NCBI GenBank assembly: GCA_910584585.1 | Contig: CAJUBP010000002.1 | Coordinates: 124,001 to 188,000 of the forward strand | Source: an uncultured Lachnospiraceae bacterium | GTDB lineage: Bacteria; Bacillota; Clostridia; Lachnospirales; Lachnospiraceae | Direction of reading: 5' to 3' | Length of the DNA: 64,000 nt | Shown: piece by piece, positions 1-8,874 of the stretch | Numbering within the stretch: the first letter of the stretch is position 1 | How the letters are laid out: each line of letters opens with the position of its first letter | Program-made: the position numbers and the translations under genes | Notes under the pieces: generated by a model | Told to the model about the DNA's origin: nothing | The model's database searches: none | Seen by the model: the letters and a program-made list of their open reading frames with translations, nothing else

Positions 1-8
1 GAAAAAGT

Positions 9-51
9 CAAGTGCTGTGAGAGGCGACGTAGGAGCCGCTCACAGTGCTTG
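9..51. promoter_or_regulatory. long hairpin ahead of the polysaccharide genes
   Basis: CAAGTGCTGTGAG at 9-21 pairs with CTCACAGTGCTTG at 39-51; two positions are G-U pairs when read as RNA. The loop contains a further GGC/GCC pairing. No T-run follows, so it is not a classical terminator. It lies about 90 bases before the first gene and could be a leader or attenuator structure, or the end of an upstream unit. Role inferred only. Confidence 0.4.
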
Positions 52-142
52 AGTGCTTGCACCGGGGGAGTTGATTAATAATAACTATTGTGTGAAAGCA
101 GTTATTTATGAATAATTAGAAATAATTTAGAGGAGAGAAGAA

Positions 143-1123
143 ATGAATGTTTTTATGATAATATGCCATAAAAATCCTATACAAGTTGAAAGATTAATAC
201 ATGTATGTAAAACAAAATTTACGGATGTTATTCTTCATGTAGATGCGAATATGAATTTAGATGATTTTTCTAATTTAAAATCTAGTATAAATAGGTGTGT
301 AAAAAAATTTGGGGGGGGGGTATACCTGACAGATAGTCGGCTTCATGGAGAGCTTGATGATAGAAGTCTTATTGATATTACGATGGAATTGCTCATCAAA
401 GCGAAGCAAGTAGAAAAGTTAGAAAATAAAAAATATCAATATTTTGCGCTCTTGAGTGGACAGGATTATCTGATTAAACCTATTACTTGGATAGAAGGAG
501 AGCTAGAAAGAAGTTATCCAGAACCATTTATTGATTGTACACCGTACGATAGGGAAAATTGGTTATATTATAAGTTTAAAAAGAATCATAAAGTTATAGC
601 TTTTAATAGGTGGATTAGTAATTCATTAAAAAAGGGAGTAATAAGATCAGGATTTCGAATCTGTGCTATGGTGTTTGAAGCGATGTTACCTATAGTAAAA
701 AAAACGGCATATCATAGCTTAAAAAGGGAAAAAATAGAACTTTATGGAGGTTCTGCGTGGTGGATACTTCCGGATATAGTTATAGATTATGTTATTTCTG
801 AGATTTCCAGAAAGAAAAGTTATATTGATACTATATTAAATGAGGTTAATACGCCAGAAGAAGTTTTTTTTCAAATAATGGCTATGCGCTCTTCTTTGAA
901 AAGTATGGTTAAAGTAAATCCTAGTAATCAGAGAGAACAAAATTGTAAGACATGGGCATATTTTTCAGATAAAGGAAAACCTTTTAGAGGGCATCCATAT
1001 ATTTTTACAGAGGGGGAGTTTGAAAAAATCAGAGAAAATGAGTGTTGGATAGCAAGGAAATTTGATTTACTGGAAGATAGTAAAATATTTGATATGATAG
1101 ATGATTATATTTTATATAAATAA
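143..1123 (+). CDS. GT14-type (core-2/I-branching-like) glycosyltransferase, poly-G phase-variable
   Basis: Probable cytoplasmic glycosyltransferase that adds a sugar, typically beta-linked N-acetylglucosamine or a related sugar, to a surface polysaccharide repeat unit. The 326-residue protein has the marks of the core-2/I-branching family: LLSGQDYLIKP at 103-113, GGSAWW at 202-207 and TPEEVFFQ at 237-244 with the acidic pair expected at the active site. The start follows an AGAGGAGAG ribosome site at good spacing. Codons for Gly57-Gly59 are part of a run of ten G (311-320), which is in frame here, so the gene is ON. Gain or loss of one G would truncate it shortly after residue 60. It heads a block of polysaccharide genes. 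Family assignment is from motifs; the sugar specificity is unknown. Confidence 0.8.
   Translation: MNVFMIICHKNPIQVERLIHVCKTKFTDVILHVDANMNLDDFSNLKSSINRCVKKFGGGVYLTDSRLHGELDDRSLIDITMELLIKAKQVEKLENKKYQYFALLSGQDYLIKPITWIEGELERSYPEPFIDCTPYDRENWLYYKFKKNHKVIAFNRWISNSLKKGVIRSGFRICAMVFEAMLPIVKKTAYHSLKREKIELYGGSAWWILPDIVIDYVISEISRKKSYIDTILNEVNTPEEVFFQIMAMRSSLKSMVKVNPSNQREQNCKTWAYFSDKGKPFRGHPYIFTEGEFEKIRENECWIARKFDLLEDSKIFDMIDDYILYK
311..320 (+). repeat. G10 homopolymer tract inside the GT14 gene
   Basis: Ten consecutive G within codons 57-60 of the glycosyltransferase; the tract keeps the frame open. It is one of three G10 runs in the window, all in polysaccharide-modifying genes. Confidence 0.95.
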
Positions 1124-1182
1124 AATTAATTTAAATATAGAATGTATATTTTTTATTTAAATGGACTGAGAGGGATGAAAAT

Positions 1183-2226
1183 ATGTTTGAAAACAGGATA
1201 TTATTAATTACGGGAGGAACGGGCTCATTTGGTAATGCAGTTTTAAATCGCTTTTTGGAAACAGATATTAAAGAAATTCGTATCTTTTCTAGAGATGAGA
1301 AAAAACAAGATGATATGCGTCATGAATATCAGGCAAAGTATCCAGAAGTAAGTAACAAAATCAAATTTTTTATTGGAGATGTTAGAGATTTATCTTCTGT
1401 GAAGAATGCTATGCATGGTGTGGACTATATTTTTCATGCGGCTGCATTGAAGCAAGTTCCATCGTGTGAATTTTTTCCAGTAGAGGCGGTAAAAACCAAT
1501 GTATTGGGAACAGAAAATGTATTAACCGCAGCTATTGAAGCAGGAGTAAAGAAAGTAATATGTCTTTCCACTGACAAAGCGGCATATCCGGTGAATGCTA
1601 TGGGAACTTCTAAAGCAATGATGGAAAAAGTAATTGTAGCGAAATCCAGAACAGTATCTCCAGAGAGGACAAGCATATGCTGCACTCGATATGGAAATGT
1701 AATGTGTTCTAGGGGGTCAGTGATTCCATTGTTTATCGACCAAATCAAAAATTCTAATCCAATGACAGTTACAGAACCAACTATGACACGTTTTATAATG
1801 AGTTTGGAAGAAGCTGTGGAACTTGTTGTATTTGCATTTCAGAATGCCCAATCTGGTGACATTATGGTGCAAAAGGCACCGGCCTGTACTATAGAGGTGC
1901 TTGCTCAGGCGGTTGCGGGATTATTTGATCCGGGACATGACATAAAAGTAATAGGCATACGTCATGGTGAAAAAATGTATGAAACACTGCTTACGAATGA
2001 GGAATGTGCTAATGCCATTGATTTAGGAAATTTCTATCGTGTACCGTGTGATAAACGTGATTTAAATTATGACAAATATTTTAAACAAGGTAATGTAGAA
2101 AGAACAAAACTTTCTGAATTTAATTCAAATAATACAGAATTGTTAAATGTTGAACAGGTAAAAGAGAAATTAATGAATTTAAGATATATTAAAGAAGAAT
2201 TGGAAATATGGAAAGAGAATAAATAA
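1183..2226 (+). CDS. capE: UDP-GlcNAc 4,6-dehydratase/5-epimerase (CapE/FnlA)
   Basis: First enzyme of UDP-N-acetyl-L-fucosamine synthesis; it converts UDP-GlcNAc to a 4-keto-6-deoxy-L-hexose intermediate in the cytoplasm. The 347-residue protein is an extended short-chain dehydrogenase: nucleotide-binding TGGTGSFG at 10-17, STDK at 129-132, and M140-x3-K144 where most relatives have YxxxK. The Met substitution is a known feature of CapE-type enzymes. CapF and CapG homologues lie downstream at 4062 and 5231, completing the pathway, though here they are separated from capE by a broken acyltransferase. It could also be named fnlA or wbjB; the reaction is the same. Confidence 0.9.
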   Translation: MFENRILLITGGTGSFGNAVLNRFLETDIKEIRIFSRDEKKQDDMRHEYQAKYPEVSNKIKFFIGDVRDLSSVKNAMHGVDYIFHAAALKQVPSCEFFPVEAVKTNVLGTENVLTAAIEAGVKKVICLSTDKAAYPVNAMGTSKAMMEKVIVAKSRTVSPERTSICCTRYGNVMCSRGSVIPLFIDQIKNSNPMTVTEPTMTRFIMSLEEAVELVVFAFQNAQSGDIMVQKAPACTIEVLAQAVAGLFDPGHDIKVIGIRHGEKMYETLLTNEECANAIDLGNFYRVPCDKRDLNYDKYFKQGNVERTKLSEFNSNNTELLNVEQVKEKLMNLRYIKEELEIWKENK

Positions 2227-2234
2227 ACTATCGT

Positions 2235-2269
2235 TACATCCGGTTATAATTAGAAAGTAACCGGATGTA
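2235..2269. terminator. 12-bp perfect hairpin after capE
   Basis: TACATCCGGTTA at 2235-2246 pairs exactly with TAACCGGATGTA at 2258-2269, a few bases after the capE stop. No strong T-run follows, so it may be a weak terminator or an mRNA-stabilising structure. Confidence 0.5.
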
Positions 2270-2394
2270 TCAATAGAAAAAATGAGTGAACTTGAGATGA
2301 AAAAAACAGAAAAATGTACATAGATGGTTTAAAGGGACTGGCATGCTTTTTTGTAATGTTGGGTCATTATACAGGAATTTATAAATATGCGTAA

Positions 2395-2404
2395 GGGGGG
2401 GGGG
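2395..2404 (+). repeat. G10 homopolymer tract in the acyltransferase pseudogene
   Basis: Ten G directly after an in-frame TAA (2392-2394) and four codons into the ORF starting at 2387. Same length as the tracts at 311 and 9183. Confidence 0.95.
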
Positions 2405-2848
2405 AAAATCACTAATGCTTCTTTTTTGAATGTATCACGAGTTTTCCAATTTCAATTTTTACGGCGGAAAGTTTTTGGTATACCTTTTTTTGTAATTAGT
2501 GGATATTTATTATTAGTAAATAGAGCGGAAGATGAGTTGCGAATTATTGATATTTTCAGAAAAAGTATTATTCGATTTTTTCGACTGGCAATTCCTATTT
2601 TTGGAGCATCTATAATAATATTAATAATTCAATATATAATAGGATTTCATAATAAATCGTTAGAAGTTATCGTTGAAAATAAATGGATACAAAGTTTTTA
2701 TAATCAGCATTTGACAATTTATGATGCAATCAAAGAGCCCTTTAGAGTATTATTTCAGGGAAATAGTTTTTTTAATTCGCCATTTTGGTGTCTGAAAAGT
2801 ATGTTTTTAAGTTCTATTATAATATATATTAAATTATTGTCTGTATAA

Positions 2849-3482
2849 TGGGGTTAAAACCCTCGCCTTAAGGCGAAACCTTTAGGTCAACCCCGTATCT
2901 TCAAGTTTAGAATAAGGTAAAAACACAAATACTAAACTTGAGGTGAAGAATATGGAGCATTACAGAAAAACGTCACATTGCACATATGACATCAAGTATC
3001 ATTTAGTGTGGATAACAAAATATAGGAAGCCTGTGATTATTGGACAAATAGCAGAGCGGACAAGGGAATTGATAAGACTCGTCTGCCAGAGTAATGAAGT
3101 GGAGATTCTGGCAGGGCACGTAGGTGCCGACCATATCCACATGCTGGTGTCTGTCCCGCCACATTTGTCAGCAAGTAAACTGGTTCAATACATTAAAGGG
3201 AACACTTCTAGGAAATTGCAGATGGAGTATAAAGAATTGAACAGGCAATTCTGGGGACAGCACTTATGGGCAAGGGGATATTTTGTGGCAAGCAGTGGGA
3301 ATGTAACGGATGAAGTTATCAAAGAGTATATCCAAAATCAGGACTTACAGGAGAAGAGCAAATCAGATAATTTCGAAATAGGGTAAGAGAGGAAATGGAA
3401 AGAGATAGCGTAGAATATGTGCAACTTTAGGCTGCTTCAGCAGCGAGATGAACCTACCGGCTTTAGCCGGTAGTGGTTCAGT
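2849..3482 (+). mobile_element. IS200/IS605-type insertion sequence (tnpA only)
   Basis: A single HUH transposase gene is flanked by subterminal palindromes rather than inverted repeats. On the left is TCGCCTTAAGGCGA at 2863-2876, nested in GGGGTT/AACCCC (2850-2855 and 2889-2894). On the right is CTACCGGCT-TT-AGCCGGTAG at 3454-3473, preceded by a GCTGCTTCAGCAGC hairpin. This is the layout of IS200-group elements. Coding sequence of one acyltransferase lies on both sides, proving insertion. No tnpB is present. Exact ends are uncertain by about ten bases because these elements make no target duplication. Confidence 0.85.
2952..3386 (+). CDS. tnpA: IS200-type transposase TnpA
   Basis: HUH single-strand transposase of 144 residues, the usual size. 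The metal-binding HUH motif is HIH at 61-63 (ADHIHMLVSVPP), and the catalytic tyrosine is expected at Tyr126 in EVIKEYIQNQ. It cuts and joins single-stranded DNA at the hairpin ends of its own element. The ATG at 2952 is chosen because it follows GAGGTGAAG; a GTG at 2943 is possible. The gene appears intact, so the element may still be mobile. Confidence 0.93.
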   Translation: MEHYRKTSHCTYDIKYHLVWITKYRKPVIIGQIAERTRELIRLVCQSNEVEILAGHVGADHIHMLVSVPPHLSASKLVQYIKGNTSRKLQMEYKELNRQFWGQHLWARGYFVASSGNVTDEVIKEYIQNQDLQEKSKSDNFEIG

Positions 3483-4061
3483 TATGCAAATACATTATTC
3501 ATAAATGGAGAGGTTGTTTTTTTGCGCTTATCTTGGGAATAACCGTTATATTGCAGCAGCCAATCATATTTTCATGCCTGTTAGGTGCAGTTTGCGGCTT
3601 TTATGAAGAAAGCATTTCCCATTGTAAAAAATGGCTGTATGCAGTTGGAATATTCATACCTGCTGTGGTTTATGTGTGGAATATTGCGAATTTATATGCA
3701 TATGGAATTGCTTTTTCTCTTTTTTTAGCAGGAGTTTTAAATTTAAGAGTATTACAGAATTTATTTTCTATTAGAGAGATTAATGGGTTGAGAAAAATTT
3801 CATGGGGTATATATGCGTTTCATTGGCCGATTTATAATTCAATTGGTATGTGTATGCTTGTTTAATTGCTTGGAAAATGTAATAATAGTATTTTATTTGT
3901 AATCGTAATAAATGTATGTATAATAATAACACTCCTGATAGCAATGCTTGATTTTTTACGGTAGAGAGGCTTTCAGGAATGGTATGTAGAAAAATAGATA
4001 TATTTTTTAGGAAAGTTACGAAAAATTAAAAGTCTGTTAGAGAAAGGTATGGTATAAACGT

Positions 4062-5234
4062 ATGAAGATTTTGGTAACTGGAGCTAAGGGCTTTATTGGA
4101 AAAAACTTTATTGCAACATTAAAAAATATTCAAATGGGAAAGGACAAATCTTTTCAGTTATCAGAGAGTCTTATAGTTTATGAGTGTGATATTGATACAA
4201 GTGAATCACTTTTAGAAAAATATTGTTCAGATTGTGACTTTGTGTTTAATCTTGCAGGAGTGAACCGTCCGAAAGAAAAGAAGGAATTTATGGAAGGAAA
4301 TTTTGGCTTTGCTTCACTTTTATTAAGTATGTTGAAGAAACATAAAAACAATTGTCCTATCATGATAGCTTCTTCTATACAAGCCGAGTTAGATAATCCC
4401 TATGGACAGAGTAAAAAAGCAGGAGAAGAATTGATTTTTCAATATGGCAAAGAAACAGGCGCAAAGGTATATATATATCGATATCCCAATGTTTTTGGGA
4501 AGTGGTGCCGGCCAAATTATAATTCTGCAATCGCAACTTTTTGTAACAATATTGCAAATGATCTTCCGATACATGTAAATGACCCTGATGTTATTATGAA
4601 TATGGTTTATATTGATGATGTAGTGGCAGAGTTAATTGAAGCGTTAAAGGGGAATGCGCATGTTGATGAACATGGATATTGTTTCGTACCAATTGTTCAC
4701 ACGTTAACTTTGGGAAAAATTGTAGATTTAATTTATTCTTTTAAAAAAAGCCGTAAGGAACAAAGTATTCCTGATATGACGGAAGGGAGTTTTGAAAAAA
4801 AATTATATGCTACGTATTTAAGTTATCTTCCAAAGAATCAATTTAGCTATCCTTTAAAAATGAATAAAGATGATCGCGGAAGTTTTACGGAGATCCTAAA
4901 GACAGTAGATAGGGGGCAGTTTTCAGTTAATATTTCTAGACCAGGAATTACGAAAGGGGAACATTGGCATCATACTAAGAACGAAAAATTTGTAGTGGTA
5001 AGTGGAAAAGCGCTTATTCAATTACGTCAGATTGACAGTAATGAAATTATTGAGTATCATGTGAGTGGGGAAAATATGGAAGTAGTTGATATTCCGACTG
5101 GGTTTACTCATAATATTATCAATGAGGGAGATACAGATCTTGTTACATTTATGTGGTGCAGCGAATGTTTTAACCCAGAGAAACCAGATACTTATTTTTT
5201 GAAAGTGCAGGAGGAGAAAGGCTTGTCAAAATGA
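4062..5234 (+). CDS. capF: CapF: bifunctional UDP-sugar reductase with cupin epimerase domain
   Basis: Second enzyme of UDP-L-FucNAc synthesis. In the family, a C-terminal cupin epimerises the CapE product at C3 and an N-terminal short-chain reductase reduces the 4-keto group with NADPH. The 390-residue protein shows GAKGFIG at 7-13, the active-site Y114-x3-K118 (YGQSK), and the metal-binding cupin motif HWHHTKNE at 301-308. The length matches the family. It overlaps capG by four bases (ATGA), showing translational coupling. The start at 4062 follows GAGAAAGG. All key residues are present, so it should be functional. Confidence 0.9.
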   Translation: MKILVTGAKGFIGKNFIATLKNIQMGKDKSFQLSESLIVYECDIDTSESLLEKYCSDCDFVFNLAGVNRPKEKKEFMEGNFGFASLLLSMLKKHKNNCPIMIASSIQAELDNPYGQSKKAGEELIFQYGKETGAKVYIYRYPNVFGKWCRPNYNSAIATFCNNIANDLPIHVNDPDVIMNMVYIDDVVAELIEALKGNAHVDEHGYCFVPIVHTLTLGKIVDLIYSFKKSRKEQSIPDMTEGSFEKKLYATYLSYLPKNQFSYPLKMNKDDRGSFTEILKTVDRGQFSVNISRPGITKGEHWHHTKNEKFVVVSGKALIQLRQIDSNEIIEYHVSGENMEVVDIPTGFTHNIINEGDTDLVTFMWCSECFNPEKPDTYFLKVQEEKGLSK

Positions 5235-6373
5235 AAAAATTGAGATTAATGACGATTATAGGAACACGTCCAGAAATTATAAGATTATCAGAAGTAATCA
5301 AGAAATGTGATAAATATTTTGAACAAATATTGGTTCATACCGGTCAAAATTGGGATTATACATTAAATCAGATCTTTTTTGAAGATTTAGGATTGCGAGA
5401 ACCAGATTATTATTTGAATGCTGTAGGGGAAGACTTAGGTGAGACAATTGGAAATATTATTTCAAAAAGCTATAAATTGATGGTAGAAAAAAAACCGGAT
5501 GCATTATTGATTCTAGGGGATACGAATTCTTGTTTGTCTGCTATTTCGGCAAAACGTCTTCATATTCCTATATTTCATATGGAGGCTGGAAACCGTTGCT
5601 TTGATGAATGTTTGCCAGAAGAAACAAACAGGAAAATTGTGGATCATATTGCGGATGTGAATATGTGTTATTCTGAACATGCAAGAAGATATTTAAATTT
5701 TGAAGGAACAGCGAAAGAAAGGACATATGTTACAGGCTCGCCTATGGCGGAGGTATTATCGGCTAATTTGGAAAAGATTAAGGCAAGTAATGTACTTAAT
5801 ACTTTGGGGATTGAAAAGAGAAGATATATCCTGTTATCGGCACATCGTGAAGAAAATATTGATAATGAGCAGAATTTTATGGCATTGATGAATGCTATTA
5901 ATGTTATGGCAGAAACATATCAGTTGCCAATTATTTATAGTACTCATCCAAGAAGCAAAAAGTTTATTGATACTCGGAATTTTCAGTTTCATCCATTAGT
6001 GAGGAGCTTACAGCCATTTGGATTTTCGGATTATAATCATTTGCAAATGAATGCTTTTTGTGTGGTATCAGATAGTGGAACATTGCCAGAAGAAAGTTCT
6101 TACTTTAATAGTATAGGTATGCCTTTCCCAGCAGTGTGTGTACGCACCAGTACGGAGCGTCCGGAAGCGCTTGATAAAGGAAATTTTGTATTAGGTAGCA
6201 TTACAACAGAACAGGTTTTGCAGGCGGTAGAAATTGTAACAAAAATGCAACAAAATAGTGATTTTGGCACAGATGTTCCTAATTATATGGATGAAAATAT
6301 TAGTATAAAAGTAGTAAAAATTATTCAGAGTTACACAGGAATTGTAAATAGAATGGTATGGAGGAAGCAATGA
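5231..6373 (+). CDS. capG: CapG/FnlC: UDP-N-acetylglucosamine 2-epimerase family
   Basis: Third enzyme of the pathway; it epimerises at C2 to give UDP-N-acetyl-L-fucosamine. The 380-residue protein has the non-hydrolysing 2-epimerase signatures GTRPE at 11-15, HTGQNWDYT, GDTNSC, HMEAGNRCFDECLPEETNR, HREENID and SDSGTLPEESSYF. It overlaps capF upstream by four bases and nearly abuts the chain-length gene downstream (stop at 6371-6373, ATG at 6375). WecB (UDP-ManNAc forming) is the closest alternative, but adjacency to CapF favours CapG. Confidence 0.88.
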   Translation: MKKLRLMTIIGTRPEIIRLSEVIKKCDKYFEQILVHTGQNWDYTLNQIFFEDLGLREPDYYLNAVGEDLGETIGNIISKSYKLMVEKKPDALLILGDTNSCLSAISAKRLHIPIFHMEAGNRCFDECLPEETNRKIVDHIADVNMCYSEHARRYLNFEGTAKERTYVTGSPMAEVLSANLEKIKASNVLNTLGIEKRRYILLSAHREENIDNEQNFMALMNAINVMAETYQLPIIYSTHPRSKKFIDTRNFQFHPLVRSLQPFGFSDYNHLQMNAFCVVSDSGTLPEESSYFNSIGMPFPAVCVRTSTERPEALDKGNFVLGSITTEQVLQAVEIVTKMQQNSDFGTDVPNYMDENISIKVVKIIQSYTGIVNRMVWRKQ

Positions 6374-6374
6374 T

Positions 6375-7781
6375 ATGGAAACGAAACAAAAAATAGATCG
6401 GGAAATAAACGTAATGGAATTAGTTTGGAATATTTTGTTTTGTTGGCGTCAAATAATTTGTTTTGGAGTAATTTTTGCTATAGGAGTTAGTTGTATAAAA
6501 TATGTTCATGATAATAGAACGTATCAGATTGCCCAAAATTCTAAATCGGGACAAAATGACAGTCCTTTAACCTTAGAAGAAGAGGAGCAGATAGAAGATG
6601 CTAAGAGAATGATGATGCGTATAGAAAATTATCAGGGATATTTAGATGAGTCGGCTTTGATGCAGATAAATCCTTATGAAAAACCGATAATTGAACTGCA
6701 ATATTATGTTAAATCAGATTATACTTACAATTATACAAAAGATAATCAAAATGATTACACTGGAGATTTAATGTCGTTATACTGTAATTATGTTAACAGT
6801 GGAGAATTAAGCCAGAAAATAATTGATTATGCAGGACTTGCTATTTCTCAAGCGGATTTTAGTGAGTTGTGTGGCGTATATCAAAGTGGGAAAACAATGG
6901 TGGTAACACTTACATGGGCAGAAGAAGAAAAACTTGAGACAATTTCCCAATTTTTAAAATCAGAATTATTGGAGAAGGAGAGGGAATTTCAAGAAGTTGG
7001 CTCACATAAACTAAAATTATTGCGTGAATCGCAAAATGTTATTGCGGATACGGAATTAGCAGAAGAAAAGAATACAATTGCAAACAATATTGTATATATA
7101 GAAACACAGTTGAATGCTCTAAAGGCTTCAATGACAGAACAACAATTGGCGAAATTGCGAGGAGAAAACGATGTAGAGCAAATAAATGATGAAAATATTA
7201 TTACAAAACCAAGTTTTAGTTTGAAATTTGCGGTATTGGGTGCAATTTGTGGGATATTTTTAATGTTTATTTGGATATCATTTAAAACGATATTTGCCGT
7301 AAAACTTCAAAATTCTGGTGAGATATGTACCCTTTATGATACTAGGCTTTTAGGAGAAATTATTATTCAGCAGGAGAAAAAGAAATTTTTGTCAATAATT
7401 GATGATAAATTATTAGCAATAAAAAATAGGAGAATTAAAAAATTATCTGTGGAGCAACAAATTAAGATTGTAGCAGCTAATACGGCACTTTTATGTAGAC
7501 AGAGAGGTATAGAGAAAATATATATGACAGGCAGTGAATATGAAAGTATGGATGATAAAATCTTGAGTGCTATAAAGCAGGAGTTGGAAATTCAAAATGT
7601 ACAAATTATAGATGGTATAAATATTGTTTACGAAGTGGACTCTTTAAAACGTGGAGTAGAAATTGGAAATATGTTGTTTATAGAACAAGTTGGGAAGTCT
7701 ATTTATAATGAAATATCCAATGAATTGAATTTGGCAAAAGAGCAGATGAGTTATGTATTAGGAGTTATAGTGTTATTATGA
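6375..7781 (+). CDS. polysaccharide chain-length/copolymerase membrane protein (Wzz-like)
   Basis: Likely inner-membrane regulator of polysaccharide chain length. In the 468-residue protein a hydrophobic segment lies near residues 27-45 and a second near 282-302. Between them is an extracytoplasmic region rich in Glu, Gln and Leu with predicted coiled coil, the topology of Wzz/CapA-type copolymerases. About 165 cytoplasmic residues follow the second segment. They resemble the position of a BY-kinase domain but show no Walker A motif, so kinase activity is not expected. No partner kinase is visible nearby. It is tightly coupled to capG. The call rests on topology and context rather than a strong motif. 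Confidence 0.65.
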   Translation: METKQKIDREINVMELVWNILFCWRQIICFGVIFAIGVSCIKYVHDNRTYQIAQNSKSGQNDSPLTLEEEEQIEDAKRMMMRIENYQGYLDESALMQINPYEKPIIELQYYVKSDYTYNYTKDNQNDYTGDLMSLYCNYVNSGELSQKIIDYAGLAISQADFSELCGVYQSGKTMVVTLTWAEEEKLETISQFLKSELLEKEREFQEVGSHKLKLLRESQNVIADTELAEEKNTIANNIVYIETQLNALKASMTEQQLAKLRGENDVEQINDENIITKPSFSLKFAVLGAICGIFLMFIWISFKTIFAVKLQNSGEICTLYDTRLLGEIIIQQEKKKFLSIIDDKLLAIKNRRIKKLSVEQQIKIVAANTALLCRQRGIEKIYMTGSEYESMDDKILSAIKQELEIQNVQIIDGINIVYEVDSLKRGVEIGNMLFIEQVGKSIYNEISNELNLAKEQMSYVLGVIVLL

Positions 7782-7824
7782 GAGTAAATCATGTCATAAT
7801 TAGAGTACGAGGCGAAAGGAATTA

Positions 7825-8874
7825 GTGATTATTATGAAAATTATTAAGGGATTTTTAAAAGTAATAATGGCTGGAATAGTCTCTGTGGTAATTATATCGG
7901 GGCTGTTGTGTTTCTATAGCATAACACCTGTACACGAAGAAAACTTGAAAGGTAATACGGACTACGTTTGGCCAGCAAATTCTATATGGATTAACGCTAC
8001 AGAAGGTATCTCTTGTGGGCAATATGATGCAAATGGATTTAATAATATAGCTGTTATTGATAATCCTGATATAATTATTCTTGGTTCATCACATATGGAA
8101 GCGACTAATGTGATGCAAGACGAAAATGCTCCATATTTACTAGCACGAAAATTGAACGGAAAGCACTCTCTGTACAATATGGGTATATCAGGGCATAACT
8201 TCTTTAAAATATGTCAGTATATCCCGAAAAATTTGGAATTATATGATAAAAGTCCCAAAATTGTAGTGCTTGAAACTAGTATTGTAGATATACTAAAGAG
8301 AAATGTTGATGAGGTTATTTCGTCATCTGTAGAGCATACACCAAGCCATAGCGCTGGAATTATCGGAGCTTTGCAAAAAATACCATTTTTTAGAACTCTA
8401 TATCATCAGGTGGGAGGTGGACTTTTAAAATTATTTATGCCGGATTCTAATTCTGCTATTGCCAAAGCAGATGGAGATATTGAGACTGCTGAGAAGACCA
8501 CAGAGGTTAAAAGTGACATAGATATAGTGGCATATGAAGAACTCTTTTCATATCTTAAAAATCTCGAAGAAATCTATGAAACACAGATAATTATTTTGTA
8601 TCACCCAACTGAAAAGTTGATGGATGATGGAAGTATTTACTTTGATAGAAATGAGTACCTCAATGCATTTAATTTTTACTCGAATGAATATGGAATTTCC
8701 TTTATAGATATGACAGATAGATTTGAAACCATGTACTATGAAGAAAATCATGTGGCGCATGGGTTTTGTACGGGGCAAATCGCAACAGGGCATCTTAACA
8801 AATACGGTCATGCAGCAGTTGCTGATGAACTGTATAACGAAATAATGAAACTTGAGGAGGCCGGTGAATTATGA
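7825..8874 (+). CDS. SGNH-like membrane-anchored protein, partner of the MBOAT acyltransferase
   Basis: Probable extracytoplasmic acyl-transfer partner (AlgJ/AlgX/DltD-like role) for decorating the polysaccharide. The 349-residue protein has one N-terminal membrane anchor (about residues 10-30), the nucleophile block ILGSSHMEATN near residue 90, and a C-terminal HLNKYGHAAVADELY that provides the histidine expected in the last block. It overlaps the MBOAT gene by four bases (ATGA), the usual pairing for O-acetylation systems. The start is either GTG 7825, five bases after AAAGGA, or ATG 7834. Acyl group and target are unknown. Confidence 0.7.
   Translation: MIIMKIIKGFLKVIMAGIVSVVIISGLLCFYSITPVHEENLKGNTDYVWPANSIWINATEGISCGQYDANGFNNIAVIDNPDIIILGSSHMEATNVMQDENAPYLLARKLNGKHSLYNMGISGHNFFKICQYIPKNLELYDKSPKIVVLETSIVDILKRNVDEVISSSVEHTPSHSAGIIGALQKIPFFRTLYHQVGGGLLKLFMPDSNSAIAKADGDIETAEKTTEVKSDIDIVAYEELFSYLKNLEEIYETQIIILYHPTEKLMDDGSIYFDRNEYLNAFNFYSNEYGISFIDMTDRFETMYYEENHVAHGFCTGQIATGHLNKYGHAAVADELYNEIMKLEEAGEL

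Larger units (their letters stand above)
2314..3964 (+). pseudogene. acyltransferase-3 family membrane O-acyltransferase, broken by stops and an IS200-type insertion
   Basis: Remnant of a multi-pass acyltransferase that would have O-acylated the polysaccharide. Translation from the ATG at 2314 gives the typical start MYIDGLKGLACFFVMLGHY, but TAA at 2392 stops it just before a G10 tract. The other frame (ATG 2387) continues through the tract into FFVISGYLL, another family hallmark, until the IS at about 2849. After the IS the reading frame resumes at about 3473 and includes ISWGIYAFHWPIYNSIG, the usual C-terminal motif. A further in-frame TAA at 3863 cuts off a last hydrophobic segment that runs to the TAG at 3962. 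With nine G the two 5' parts would share a frame, but the TAA would remain, so slippage alone cannot restore the gene. Restart at ATG 2387 after the short upstream peptide is conceivable. Confidence 0.75.

Noticed and set aside
6900..7781. Tyrosine-kinase domain at the end of the chain-length protein
   Set aside because: No Walker A or A' motif is visible in the cytoplasmic tail, so kinase function was not called.
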